From: Desulfonispora thiosulfatigenes DSM 11270
GTDB lineage: Bacteria; Bacillota; Peptococcia; Peptococcales; Desulfonisporaceae
NCBI RefSeq assembly: GCF_900176035.1
Contig: NZ_FWWT01000020.1
Span: 30,450-94,449, forward strand
Length of the DNA: 64,000 nucleotides
Direction: 5' to 3'
Positions within the stretch are counted from its first letter, which is position 1; the number at the start of each line of letters is the position of its first letter. The translations under genes were made by a program, and so were the position numbers. Of this stretch, positions 1 to 8,885 are shown in pieces. A model generated the notes under the pieces. It was not told the DNA's origin. It did not search any database and saw nothing but the letters and a program-made list of their open reading frames with translations.

Positions 1-86
1 TATTGTCAAGGCTATCTACTTGAATTAATAGCTTCATATCATAGTTTAATAACTGAAAGCAACTCGAAACTAGGAATTAATTAGTT

Positions 87-117
87 TTTACTTATTTTTC
101 AAGTGATATGTTATAAT
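87..117 (+). promoter_or_regulatory. candidate promoter of rex
   Basis: A perfect TATAAT lies at 112-117, about 25 bases before the rex start. The best -35 match is TTTACT at 87-92, with a long 19-base spacer, so the -10 box is convincing and the -35 is weak. No obvious Rex palindrome sits beside it. Confidence 0.45.
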
Positions 118-141
118 TATCACAAAAAGGGGGGATGTTGA

Positions 142-789
142 TTGAAGTCACTAAAAATTCCAGAAGCTACAGTTATGCGATTGTCTGTATATTCTAGATT
201 TTTGACTAGAGTCCAAGAAAAAGGAGTAGTCAATATTTCTTCGGGTGAGATTGCGGAAGGTATAGGAGGTAGTCCGGCTCAAGTAAGAAAGGATTTGGCA
301 TATTTTGGGGAATTTGGCACACGTGGTGTTGGTTATAATGCAAATGAGCTTAACCATCATATTATGAAAATTCTGGGCTTGGGAGAAAAATGGCCTGTTG
401 CGATTATAGGAGCTGGTAATTTAGGATCTGCTCTTACACAATACAAAGGTTTTATCGATAGAGGTTTTAAGGTTGTAGCAATCTTTGATAATGATTTAAA
501 TAAAATAGGATTAACGCTAAATGGCATTCCAGTATACTCGATAGCAGATATGGAAAAAATTATTAGAGAATTAGATGTAAAAATAGCCATAATAGCTGTA
601 CCGGCAGAACATGCTCAGGGCGTCGCTGACCACTTAGCAAATTGTAATGTAATGGCAATTCTTAATTTTGCTCAGCATGTTATATCTGTTCCAGAACACA
701 TTGAACTTAGGAATGTTGATTTAGCAGTTAATTTGGAAATTTTAACCTTCAATCTATCTTTACAAAAAGAAAAGGATAAGGAAAAATAG
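142..789 (+). CDS. rex: redox-sensing transcriptional repressor Rex
   Basis: Rex senses the NADH/NAD+ ratio and represses fermentation and respiration genes when NAD+ is high. The 215-residue protein has the usual length. Residues 1-80 form the winged-helix DNA-binding domain, with the conserved stretch PAQVRKDLAYFGEFGTRGVG at about 45-64. A Rossmann domain follows, with the nucleotide-binding loop GAGNLG at 90-95. The start is TTG at 142, chosen because AAGGGGGG at 128-134 is well spaced from it; the nearby ATG at 135 is in another frame. The gene stands alone and ends at a strong terminator. Confidence 0.97.
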   Translation: MKSLKIPEATVMRLSVYSRFLTRVQEKGVVNISSGEIAEGIGGSPAQVRKDLAYFGEFGTRGVGYNANELNHHIMKILGLGEKWPVAIIGAGNLGSALTQYKGFIDRGFKVVAIFDNDLNKIGLTLNGIPVYSIADMEKIIRELDVKIAIIAVPAEHAQGVADHLANCNVMAILNFAQHVISVPEHIELRNVDLAVNLEILTFNLSLQKEKDKEK

Positions 790-831
790 TTTGTAAAAAT
801 CTATATATTTATATTTTTTTATTACTTTTAA

Positions 832-887
832 AATACTAGTCGATGTAAGAAAAGAGTAACATTCTTATATTGACTGGTATTTTTTTA
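832..887 (+). terminator. rho-independent terminator of rex
   Basis: A long near-perfect stem pairs about 20 bases starting at 832 with the segment ending near 880, allowing a few G-U pairs, and is followed directly by a run of seven T. The rest of the 352-base gap to maf is AT-rich. It holds two TATAAT boxes (1062-1067 and 1069-1074) that may start the maf transcript, and a 7-base inverted repeat (AGCAAGT 1077-1083 with ACTTGCT 1104-1110) in the presumed maf leader. I see no gene in it. Confidence 0.85.
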
Positions 888-1141
888 ATATTGCTGTAAA
901 CTTATTGTAATAAGCCAATAATTACAATAATATTATATATTGTTTGTTAAATTACCAGGTGTTAAACTTATCTTTAGATATATTAAAATGTTAAAGCTGT
1001 GAAAAGTTTTAATTAAGCTAAAGGGATAAATAAATATATGATTTTGGTTATATTATTAATATATAATATATAATCTAGCAAGTAGATTAGTTTTATTTTT
1101 TGAACTTGCTGTGGGATATAAAGTAGGAGGTCTAGTATATC

Positions 1142-1732
1142 TTGGAGATCATTTTAGCTTCGGCATCCCCTAGGAGATCTAAACTGTTAACACAAATTGG
1201 GGTTACTCATAAGGTTCATGTAAGTAATGTAGAAGAAAACTATACAGAAGGAATAGATCCTAAAGTATGGGTTAAGGATATTGCTTTGTTAAAAGCCTTA
1301 GAAGTTGCAAAGTTCTATAAAAAAGGAATAGTTATTGGTGCTGACACTATAGTGGTAAAGGATGGATTCATTCTAGGTAAGCCAGAAGATGAAAGAATGG
1401 CCATGAAAATGCTTGAGTTTCTATCAGGAGATACTCATGAGGTCATGACGGGGATTGCTCTAGTAAATGCCAAAGATCCTAATCAATCATATACCCACGT
1501 AGAGACAACAAAGGTGCTATTTAGAAAATTAAATTCCTTAGAAATAAGTAATTATGTTAATACAAAGGAGCCAATGGATAAAGCTGGATCCTATGCAATA
1601 CAGGGTGTGGGAACTTTGTTCGTAGAAGGTATAGAAGGATGCTATAATAATGTAGTTGGATTACCACTAAATCGTTTAGCACAAATGCTAAAGAGGTTTA
1701 ATGTGGAGGTTTTAAATGTCCATAACAATTGA
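1142..1732 (+). CDS. maf: Maf-family nucleoside triphosphate pyrophosphatase
   Basis: Maf proteins hydrolyse non-canonical or pyrimidine nucleoside triphosphates to monophosphates and are linked to division arrest in Bacillus. The N-terminal signature SASPRR is at residues 7-12, and GADTIVV with the following GKPED loop matches the substrate site. The 196-residue length is typical. It starts with TTG at 1142, downstream of AGGAGG at 1125-1130. It opens a run of co-directional genes (radC, mreBCD), a common arrangement in Bacillus and Clostridia, and its 3' end overlaps radC by 17 bases, so the two are probably translationally coupled. Confidence 0.93.
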   Translation: MEIILASASPRRSKLLTQIGVTHKVHVSNVEENYTEGIDPKVWVKDIALLKALEVAKFYKKGIVIGADTIVVKDGFILGKPEDERMAMKMLEFLSGDTHEVMTGIALVNAKDPNQSYTHVETTKVLFRKLNSLEISNYVNTKEPMDKAGSYAIQGVGTLFVEGIEGCYNNVVGLPLNRLAQMLKRFNVEVLNVHNN

Positions 1733-2411
1733 TAAATTAACATTAAAAGAATATCCTGAAGAGCTGCAACCACGAGAAAGGCTAGATAAATATGGAGTTA
1801 GGGCTTTAAGTGATCGTGAACTAATAGCAATTCTTTTAACGACTGGTTCAACTAAAAAAACTGCCTTAGAAATAGCTGAACAAGTATTAACTAGGCATAA
1901 TGGACTCAGAGGAATACTGGACATATCTTTAGAAGAATTATCTTCTTTTGATGGTATAGGAATAGCAAAGGCTTCAAGAATCATTAGCGCAGTTGAAATA
2001 GGAAAAAGAATAAGTTTAAAGGGTCAAGAATTTAAACCAACTATTAAAAGCCCTGAAGATGTAGCTAACTTATTAATGGAGAAAATGCGTTATTTAGATC
2101 GGGAACACTTTAAAGTGATTTTGTTAAATACAAAGGGTCAAGTAATAAAGTGTGAAACTATTTCTATAGGAACCTTAAACAGTTCTTTGGTGCATCCTAG
2201 GGAACTTTTTAAAATTGCGATTAGGCGTAGTGCGGCATCAATAATTTTAGTACATAATCACCCTAGTGGTGATACAAGTCCTAGTAGAGAAGACATACAG
2301 GTTACTAAAAAGATTATGGAAGCCGGAAAATTATTGGATATAAAGGTTTTAGATCATATTATAATTGGTGATAAAAGCTTTTTAAGTTTAAAGGAAAAGG
2401 CGTTAATATAG
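1716..2411 (+). CDS. radC: RadC/UPF0758 JAB-domain protein
   Basis: The protein has 231 residues. Its N-terminal half carries helix-hairpin-helix segments (around [12 protein letters not shown]). Its C-terminal half is a JAMM/MPN-type metal site, with VHNHPSGD followed by the downstream acidic residue in SPSRED. The family is historically called a DNA repair protein, but a repair role is doubtful and the biochemical activity is not established. The ATG at 1716 lies inside the end of maf, and mreB follows 16 bases downstream, so it belongs to the maf-radC-mre operon. Confidence 0.92.
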   Translation: MSITIDKLTLKEYPEELQPRERLDKYGVRALSDRELIAILLTTGSTKKTALEIAEQVLTRHNGLRGILDISLEELSSFDGIGIAKASRIISAVEIGKRISLKGQEFKPTIKSPEDVANLLMEKMRYLDREHFKVILLNTKGQVIKCETISIGTLNSSLVHPRELFKIAIRRSAASIILVHNHPSGDTSPSREDIQVTKKIMEAGKLLDIKVLDHIIIGDKSFLSLKEKALI

Positions 2412-2427
2412 GAAGGGGAATATAAAA

Positions 2428-3438
2428 TTGTTTTTTTCAAAGGATATTGGTATTGACCTAGGAACGGCTAATAGTATCGTGTTTTATAAAGGTAAAGGAA
2501 TTTGTTTAAATGAGCCATCGGTAGTAGCAATCCAAAAGGATATCGGCAAAGTACTTGCTGTTGGCGAAGAGGCAAAACAAATGATTGGTAGAACTCCAGG
2601 AAATGTAATTGCCGTTAGACCCATGAAGGATGGAGTAATTGCTGATTTTGAAGTGACTTATAGTATGCTAAAGTATTTTTTAGAAAAGGTACTAAATTCT
2701 AAAAATATATTTTTAAGACCAAGAGTAGTTATTTGTGTGCCTTCAGGAGTTACATCGGTTGAAGAAAGAGCAGTTAAGGATGCAGCATTACAAGCAGGGG
2801 CTAAAGAAGCTTATTTAATAGAAGAACCTATGGCAGCCGCAATTGGTGCTGGATTACCTGTTCATGAGCCTAAAGGAAGTATGATAATAGATATAGGTGG
2901 GGGAACTAGCGATGTTGCTATTATTTCTTTAGGAGGGATAGTAGTTAGTCGGTCTATTAGAATAGCTGGAGATGAAATGGATGAAGCAATTGTTCAATAT
3001 ATAAAGAAAAATTACAACTTAATGATAGGTGATCGCACAGCGGAAGACATAAAGATGCACATAGGTGCAACATATAATATAGAAATTGATGAAGAATACG
3101 ATATAAGAGGAAGAGATTTGGTAAGTGGATTACCTAAGAATATATCTATTCCTGCAAGTGAAATACAAGTAGCTCTTAAAGAAACAGTTGATAGCATTCT
3201 TGATACTATTAGGAATTGTTTAGAATCAGCACCCCCTGAATTAGCAGCTGATATAATGGATCATGGTATAGTTTTAGCTGGTGGGGGAGCACTTCTTAAG
3301 GGATTAGATCAATTAATTAGAGACGAAACTGGAATGCCTGTTCATATAGCTGAAAACCCATTATCTTGTGTAGCCTTAGGAACAGGAAAGGTACTAGAAA
3401 ATATTGAAATTCTTAAGAATATTAGAAGAATTGGTTAA
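2428..3438 (+). CDS. mreB: rod shape-determining actin homologue MreB
   Basis: MreB polymerises on the inner face of the membrane and guides the elongasome that inserts lateral-wall peptidoglycan. The 336-residue protein shows the actin-fold phosphate loops: [11 protein letters not shown] near the N terminus, [12 protein letters not shown] in the middle and [11 protein letters not shown] near the C terminus. The start is TTG at 2428, preceded by GGAAGGGGA at 2411-2419. It is followed by mreC and mreD in the classic order. Without wider comparison I cannot exclude an Mbl-type paralogue, but the mreCD context favours MreB. Confidence 0.96.
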   Translation: MFFSKDIGIDLGTANSIVFYKGKGICLNEPSVVAIQKDIGKVLAVGEEAKQMIGRTPGNVIAVRPMKDGVIADFEVTYSMLKYFLEKVLNSKNIFLRPRVVICVPSGVTSVEERAVKDAALQAGAKEAYLIEEPMAAAIGAGLPVHEPKGSMIIDIGGGTSDVAIISLGGIVVSRSIRIAGDEMDEAIVQYIKKNYNLMIGDRTAEDIKMHIGATYNIEIDEEYDIRGRDLVSGLPKNISIPASEIQVALKETVDSILDTIRNCLESAPPELAADIMDHGIVLAGGGALLKGLDQLIRDETGMPVHIAENPLSCVALGTGKVLENIEILKNIRRIG

Positions 3439-3481
3439 TATTTAGTAATTAAAAGTTACTAGAGATAGGATAGGTGTAGAA

Positions 3482-4405
3482 ATGTCTCGGAAAAGAAAAA
3501 AAAGTTACATTTTTATAATAGTATGTATAGTTCTTTTTGTAGTCTTTTTAAATATTGCTAGATTAACTGGTGCAGAAAGAGATTCTCTTAGCAGCGTTGA
3601 GAAGGGAATTAAATATGTTGCTGCACCGATACAAAATGGTGCTACCTCTATTATCCAAAGTATAAAGGACTTTTTTGGAGTTTTTGAAGAGGTTGACTCT
3701 TTAAGGAAAGAAAATGCATCTTTAAAAGGACAAATTAGTAGAAAAAACAATCAAATTAATACCTTAAAAGATTATCAAATAGAAAATGTTCGTTTGCGTA
3801 ATTTTCTAGAATATAAAGAAAATCATAGCCAAGACTTTAATGTAGCAACAGCAAAGGTAATAGCAAGAAATCCAGGAAACTGGTATAAAACTATAACTAT
3901 TAACTTAGGAGCTGAGGATGGGATATTAAAAAATATGCCTATCATTACTCCTGATGGATTAGTAGGTAGGGTTATTAGTGTTGCTCCTAAAACTAGCGAT
4001 GTTCTCTTAATATTAGATCAAGAAGGAGCAGTAGGGGCGAAAATATGGGAAACTAGAGATATACCTGGTGTTGTTGAGGGAAGTGGTGATGGTAGTTCCC
4101 TGCTTTCAATGATATATTTGCCACATGATGCAGACATTAAAATTGGCCATACAATAGTAACTTCGGGTTTAGGAGAAATATTTCCACAAGGGCTTAGAAT
4201 AGGTACTATTATTGAGGTGCAAAATGATGAAAGTGGTCTTATGAAAAAAGCCAAAATTAAACCATTTGCAAACTTTAGTCGCTTAGAAGAAGTTTTAGTA
4301 ATTTTAAAAGTTAAAAGTACTTATGTTGAAAAATTACCCGATATTGTAGAATCTGAAGATTTAACTGCACAACCTAATCAAGCTGAGGAGGAGTTGGTTC
4401 AGTGA
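3482..4405 (+). CDS. mreC: rod shape-determining protein MreC
   Basis: MreC is a membrane-anchored scaffold linking MreB to PBP2 and RodA outside the membrane. The 307-residue protein has a basic N-terminal tail, one membrane segment (about residues 8-25), and a coiled coil (about 65-105, rich in L, E, K and N). The beta-barrel domain follows, containing NPGNWYKTITINLGAEDG and TPDGLVGRVI. It ends with an acidic tail. Its stop overlaps the GTG of mreD in a GTGA arrangement, which indicates coupling. Confidence 0.95.
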   Translation: MSRKRKKSYIFIIVCIVLFVVFLNIARLTGAERDSLSSVEKGIKYVAAPIQNGATSIIQSIKDFFGVFEEVDSLRKENASLKGQISRKNNQINTLKDYQIENVRLRNFLEYKENHSQDFNVATAKVIARNPGNWYKTITINLGAEDGILKNMPIITPDGLVGRVISVAPKTSDVLLILDQEGAVGAKIWETRDIPGVVEGSGDGSSLLSMIYLPHDADIKIGHTIVTSGLGEIFPQGLRIGTIIEVQNDESGLMKKAKIKPFANFSRLEEVLVILKVKSTYVEKLPDIVESEDLTAQPNQAEEELVQ

Positions 4406-4881
4406 AGGTAGCTATTTTGTTCCTCGTAGCTTTCATTAGCCTAATTCTAGAATCAACTGTTTTTAATGAGTTTACTTTACTGAAAATTAAGCCAGATTTA
4501 CTATTAATATATGTGTCCTTATTTGCTTTACAAAAAGGTAGTAAAAAAGGAGCTAGCTTTGGTTTTGGAATAGGTCTATTAGAAGATTTATTTATGGCTA
4601 AATTTATCGGAATGAACGCTTTAGTCAAAGCAATAGTTGGTTTTGGAATTGGATTCTTGGAAAAACGTATTTACAAAGAAAATTTTTTAGTGCCTATAAT
4701 CATGGTTATGGTAGGAACTATAATAGCAGGGTTTGGATTTTATATTTTATCCTTGATTTTAGGTATTCCTATAAGTATTAATCATTTTAAGGTAATTGTG
4801 CTACCGATGTTACTTTACAACATTTTATTAACTCCAATAATTAAATTTGTATTTTTCAAGACAAATATACGAAGATATTAA
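4402..4881 (+). CDS. mreD: rod shape-determining membrane protein MreD
   Basis: This is a small integral membrane subunit of the elongasome. The 159 residues are almost wholly hydrophobic, with about five membrane spans, and carry the MreD-like DLLLIYVSLFAL and GFGIGLLEDLF segments. The start is GTG at 4402, overlapping the mreC stop by four bases; the mreC 3' end GAGGAGG supplies the ribosome-binding site. mrdA follows 24 bases later. Confidence 0.92.
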   Translation: MKVAILFLVAFISLILESTVFNEFTLLKIKPDLLLIYVSLFALQKGSKKGASFGFGIGLLEDLFMAKFIGMNALVKAIVGFGIGFLEKRIYKENFLVPIIMVMVGTIIAGFGFYILSLILGIPISINHFKVIVLPMLLYNILLTPIIKFVFFKTNIRRY

Positions 4882-4905
4882 TATTAGATAAAAGGAGGTT
4901 AGTCC

Positions 4906-6903
4906 TTGGATACCAAGCGAAAAAGATTTACGGATAGAAAAGTAAACACATACATTGTGCTAATCTCTATTTTGTTTTCCGTAATGATATTACGATTAGG
5001 ATGGCTGCAATTAGTTCAAGCAGAATTATATAAAACAAGGGCGCTTGAAAATAGGGTGAGACTGATTCCTATACAAGCACCAAGAGGTAATTTAATGACA
5101 AGTGATGGAGTAGTATTAGCAACGGATTATCCTACTTATCAAGTCTCTTTAACTTATACCCCAAAATCAAAAGAAACAGATGTAGTTAAAAACTTAGTTG
5201 AAATTTTAGATGATCCGGAATTAACAGAAAAAAGTATTAATGAACTCATCAAAGAAAGATCTTCAAGATTATATGAACCTATTATTATAAAAAGAAATAT
5301 TTCAATAGAAACTGTAACGAAATTAGAAAGTTACCGCAGTGAGTTGCCTGGTATGAGTATAGACCTTGCCCCACAAAGAACTTATTTATATAACGGATTA
5401 GCAGGGCATGCTTTAGGTTTTATAGGGGAAATCAGTAAAGATGAGCTTGGAAAAGAAGGTTACGAAAATTATAAATTAGGTGATCTTTTAGGAAAAGCTG
5501 GTGTTGAAAAAGAATATGATAAGTATATCAGAGGAAAAGATGGATTTCGTCAAGTAGAGGTTAATGCTAAAAACAGACCAATTAATGAAATGACTACTGT
5601 TTCTCCAGAAGCAGGAAATAATATTGTATTAACTTTAGATTATGATTTGCAAAAAACTATGGATGATTCTTTTGATTCTGTTCTTGCAAGTTTACAAAAA
5701 AATTCGCGTTCAAGAAAAGCGAATGCAGGTGCAGCTGTTCTTTTAGATATAAAGACAGGAAAGGTACTAGCTATGACGACTAGACCTAATGATAAAATTA
5801 GAATCCAAAACAAGGCTATCCAAGGTAGATATATCCCAGGATCAACACTTAAAATGATTACGGGAATGGCTGCTTTGGAACAAGGAATAAATACTAATGA
5901 AAAAATCAAATGTTCAGGAAGATATTGGAAAAAACCATATATAAAATGTACAGGAGTACATGGTTATTTAAATTATTATGATGCAATTGCAAAATCCTGT
6001 AATGTTTATTTCCAGGAAATGGGGAGAAGGGTAACGGTAGAAAACTTTTCACTTATGGGAAAAGAAATGGGATTAGATAGGCCTACGGGGATAGATCTTC
6101 CTTTTGAAAATTTAGGAGATAACCCATTTCAAGGCTTACCAACAAGTGAAAAGAGGACTCAATATTTTGAGTGGGCTAAAAAAGTAACAAATGAATCTCA
6201 TAAGAAAAAAATTCAAGAAAAAGAAGAAGAATTTAATAGAATGATTGCTGCTACTAAAAATGAAAAGGATAAGGAAAAGATTCGTAAAGATAAAAAAAAT
6301 ACTTTAGCAAGGTTAAATGCACAGTGGAAAATTGATTTAAAATGGAATTCTAATTGGCATGAAGTAGATACATTTAATATTGCTATAGGTCAAGGCAGGC
6401 AAAACTATACACCAATACAACTTGCAAATTATGTAGCAACTATTGCAAATAATGGAAAAAGATACAAACCTTATATTGTTCAAAGAATAGTTGATGCAAA
6501 AGGTAAGGTTGTAAAAGATTTTGCACCTGAGGTTTCAGCTATTGCTAATGTATCACCAAAAACCCTTGCTGAAACTAAAAAGGCTATGTTAAGAACTACT
6601 GATCCAGGTGGAACGGCCTCTTTTCTATTTAATAGATTCCCTCCTGAGTACAAGGTAGGAGCAAAAACGGGGACAGCACAACCTGGACAAGGTTACGGTA
6701 AAGGTGAATATAACGGTGTATTTGTAGCTTTTGCCCCAGCAAATGATCCTCAAATAGCATTTGCAGGCGTTGTAGAGTACGGGTATAGCGGTGGAGGATC
6801 AGCTGGATTAATAGCAAAAGCTGTTTTTGAAGAGTATTTTAATTTAAATAAAAAAGAAAGTATAGAGGAAACAAAGATTCCAGGTAATTTACGTGTCGAT
6901 TAA
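4906..6903 (+). CDS. mrdA: penicillin-binding protein 2, elongation transpeptidase
   Basis: This is a class B PBP that cross-links new peptidoglycan in the lateral wall together with RodA. The 665 residues comprise a short cytoplasmic tail, one membrane anchor (about 15-37), the dimerisation domain, and a transpeptidase domain. The three active-site motifs are S313-T-L-K316, S364-C-N366 and K587-T-G-T. Between motifs 2 and 3, residues about 420-480 form a strongly charged Lys/Glu-rich insert of coiled-coil character. The start is TTG at 4906 after AAAGGAGG. The gene follows mreD directly. The 196-base gap after it holds only the small inverted repeat near 6939 and a weak promoter before minC. 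Confidence 0.95.
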   Translation: MDTKRKRFTDRKVNTYIVLISILFSVMILRLGWLQLVQAELYKTRALENRVRLIPIQAPRGNLMTSDGVVLATDYPTYQVSLTYTPKSKETDVVKNLVEILDDPELTEKSINELIKERSSRLYEPIIIKRNISIETVTKLESYRSELPGMSIDLAPQRTYLYNGLAGHALGFIGEISKDELGKEGYENYKLGDLLGKAGVEKEYDKYIRGKDGFRQVEVNAKNRPINEMTTVSPEAGNNIVLTLDYDLQKTMDDSFDSVLASLQKNSRSRKANAGAAVLLDIKTGKVLAMTTRPNDKIRIQNKAIQGRYIPGSTLKMITGMAALEQGINTNEKIKCSGRYWKKPYIKCTGVHGYLNYYDAIAKSCNVYFQEMGRRVTVENFSLMGKEMGLDRPTGIDLPFENLGDNPFQGLPTSEKRTQYFEWAKKVTNESHKKKIQEKEEEFNRMIAATKNEKDKEKIRKDKKNTLARLNAQWKIDLKWNSNWHEVDTFNIAIGQGRQNYTPIQLANYVATIANNGKRYKPYIVQRIVDAKGKVVKDFAPEVSAIANVSPKTLAETKKAMLRTTDPGGTASFLFNRFPPEYKVGAKTGTAQPGQGYGKGEYNGVFVAFAPANDPQIAFAGVVEYGYSGGGSAGLIAKAVFEEYFNLNKKESIEETKIPGNLRVD

Positions 6904-6938
6904 TAAATAATTAGAATAAAAGATATAAAGAAGTAAAT

Positions 6939-6961
6939 ATTTTGTCTTCTTATGACAAAAT
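6939..6961. repeat. short perfect inverted repeat after mrdA
   Basis: ATTTTGTC at 6939-6946 pairs perfectly with GACAAAAT at 6954-6961 across a 7-base loop. No T run follows on the plus strand, so it may be a weak terminator, an mRNA 3'-end hairpin or a protein site. A TATAAT at 7065-7070 further down probably belongs to a minC promoter. Confidence 0.4.
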
Positions 6962-7099
6962 AAAGGGGAAAAAAACCATCCGTTATATGCAGGGATTGCT
7001 AGTGCTTTGTAGAATTAACTCACTAGAAGAATAATCAATTTGTACTTGTAATTATTAACAAAAATATAATATTTTAGGTAGAATAGGTGGGCAATTGAA

Positions 7100-7753
7100 A
7101 TGGAAGCAATCGAGTTTAAGGGTAAGAAGGAAGGAGTATTTGTTTTATTAGATTGTTCATTAGAATTTGATTATCTTTGCAATAAAATTACAGAAAAGAT
7201 AAAAAATGCAGATTCGTTTTTGGGAAAAGGTATGGAAATAATAATTTCATTACACAATACTGATCTAAATATGGAAAACAGAAATAAATTAAAAAGTTTA
7301 TTTGAATCTTTAGATTTAATAGTAAAAAAAATTATACCACCGATTGAAGAAAATATAATAAATATATCTGAAAAAATAGGTGTATTTCAGGATATAATAG
7401 AGGATGAAGATAGTATCTTAACAAATGGGCCGACATTAGTTCTAAAAAAGAGTTTGCGTTCAGGTCAAAATATAAGTCACAATGGTACAATAATTATTTT
7501 TGGTGATGTTAACCCCGGAGCAGAAGTAGTCGCTGAAGGACATATTATTGTTATAGGTGCACTTAGAGGTATAGCTCACGCAGGTGTAAAGGGAAACGAT
7601 AAGGCGATTGTTTTTGCTTTTAGACTACAGCCAACTCAGCTTAGAATTGCCGAAATAATAACCAGAGCCCCAGATGGAGATCAAATGATTCCAAATGATC
7701 CTGAAGTCGCTAGAATAAAAGACAAAAGAGTAATCATTGAAAAATACGCTTAA
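7100..7753 (+). CDS. minC: septum site-determining protein MinC
   Basis: MinC inhibits FtsZ polymerisation away from midcell. The 217-residue protein has the N-terminal FtsZ-inhibitory domain and, from about residue 105, the C-terminal beta-helix domain with the family hallmark FGDVNPGAEVVAEGHIIVIG and the following GIAHAG turn, used for dimerisation and MinD binding. minD starts 17 bases downstream, making minCDE one unit. Confidence 0.95.
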   Translation: MEAIEFKGKKEGVFVLLDCSLEFDYLCNKITEKIKNADSFLGKGMEIIISLHNTDLNMENRNKLKSLFESLDLIVKKIIPPIEENIINISEKIGVFQDIIEDEDSILTNGPTLVLKKSLRSGQNISHNGTIIIFGDVNPGAEVVAEGHIIVIGALRGIAHAGVKGNDKAIVFAFRLQPTQLRIAEIITRAPDGDQMIPNDPEVARIKDKRVIIEKYA

Positions 7754-7770
7754 AGCAAGGGGGATATAGT

Positions 7771-8568
7771 ATGGGTGAGGTTATTGTAATTACATCAGGT
7801 AAGGGTGGTGTAGGGAAAACTACAACCACGGCTAATATTGGAACGGCTCTAGCGGCTATAGGAAAAAAGGTAGTGTTACTTGATACGGATATAGGACTTA
7901 GAAATTTAGATGTTATAATGGGATTAGAAAATAGAATTGTTTATGACATAGTAGATGTAGCTCATAAAAATTGCAAACTTAAGCAAGCTTTAATTAAAGA
8001 TAAACGTTTTGCTGGTTTATATTTGATACCAGCGGCTCAAACTAAAGATAAAAATGCTATTTGTGCTGAAGATATGGACAAACTATGCGAGGAATTGAAG
8101 CAAGATTTTGAATATGTAATAATTGACTGTCCGGCAGGAATAGAGCAAGGATTTAAAAATGCTATATCAGGAGCAGATAAAGCATTTGTTGTAACCACTC
8201 CAGAAGTATCTGCAGTTCGAGATGCTGACCGTATCATTGGTCTATTAGAAGCAAATAGTTTAAAAGATCCTAAACTAATTATCAATAGAATTCGTCCAGA
8301 AATGGTTAAACGTGGAGACATGATGAATATTGATGATATGATCGATATATTGGCCATTGACATGATTGGAGTTGTGCCGGAGGATGAATATATAGTAGTG
8401 TCGAGTAACAAAGGTGAACCAGCTGTTTTGGATATGAATTCTAAGGCAGGACAAGCATATCGAAATATTGCCAAGCGTATTTTAGGAGAGAATGTACCTT
8501 TAGTCAATTTAGAACAAGAGGAGTCTGTCTTAACTAAGTTTAAAAGGTTATTAGGATTTAAAGGGTAA
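7771..8568 (+). CDS. minD: septum site-determining ATPase MinD
   Basis: MinD is a membrane-cycling ATPase that recruits MinC and is displaced by MinE. The 265-residue protein has the deviant Walker A motif SGKGGVGKTT at about 9-18, LLDTDIGLRNLDV (switch I region) and IIDCPAGIE (Walker B/switch II). The C-terminal amphipathic membrane-targeting helix is visible in the last dozen residues (LTKFKRLLG). It lies between minC and minE. Confidence 0.97.
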   Translation: MGEVIVITSGKGGVGKTTTTANIGTALAAIGKKVVLLDTDIGLRNLDVIMGLENRIVYDIVDVAHKNCKLKQALIKDKRFAGLYLIPAAQTKDKNAICAEDMDKLCEELKQDFEYVIIDCPAGIEQGFKNAISGADKAFVVTTPEVSAVRDADRIIGLLEANSLKDPKLIINRIRPEMVKRGDMMNIDDMIDILAIDMIGVVPEDEYIVVSSNKGEPAVLDMNSKAGQAYRNIAKRILGENVPLVNLEQEESVLTKFKRLLGFKG

Positions 8569-8581
8569 AGGAGGGGTGAAT

Positions 8582-8866
8582 ATGCATAGTTTTTTGAAAA
8601 GTCTTTTGGGAAAAGATTCTTCTGCTGGATCAAAAAATGTGGCAAAAGAAAGATTAAAACTTGTCTTAGTCCATGACCGTGCGACAATATCACCTAGCTT
8701 ATTAAAAGATTTAAAAGAAGATTTAATAAGGGTTATATCTAATTACATGGAAATTGATCAAAAGGCTTTAGAGGTAGACTTGAATAATGAAGAAAATGAA
8801 GTCGCTTTAATAGCAAATATACCAATTATTAGAATGAAAAGAAATTACATGGATTTACAAGCATAA
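8582..8866 (+). CDS. minE: cell division topological specificity factor MinE
   Basis: MinE stimulates MinD ATPase and confines MinCD to the poles. The protein has about 94 residues. The N-terminal membrane-targeting and anti-MinCD helix is followed by KERLKLVLVHDRATISP, the conserved beta-strand segment, and then the dimerisation domain. I chose ATG 8582 because AAAGGAGG at 8567-8574 is seven bases upstream; an in-frame GTG at 8576 overlaps that site and is unlikely. The presence of MinE implies an oscillating Min system rather than the DivIVA-anchored type alone. Confidence 0.94.
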   Translation: MHSFLKSLLGKDSSAGSKNVAKERLKLVLVHDRATISPSLLKDLKEDLIRVISNYMEIDQKALEVDLNNEENEVALIANIPIIRMKRNYMDLQA

Positions 8867-8885
8867 TAGATGAGGGTGGCAAAAA

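Noticed and set aside
888..1141. Rex operator in the gap after rex
   Set aside because: TTGTTAA near 945 has no properly spaced TTAACAA partner; the match is one-sided.
8037..8693. 218-codon minus-strand open frame across minD and minE
   Set aside because: It lies antisense to two certain genes, in low-complexity Ser/Ile-rich translation, without a ribosome-binding site.
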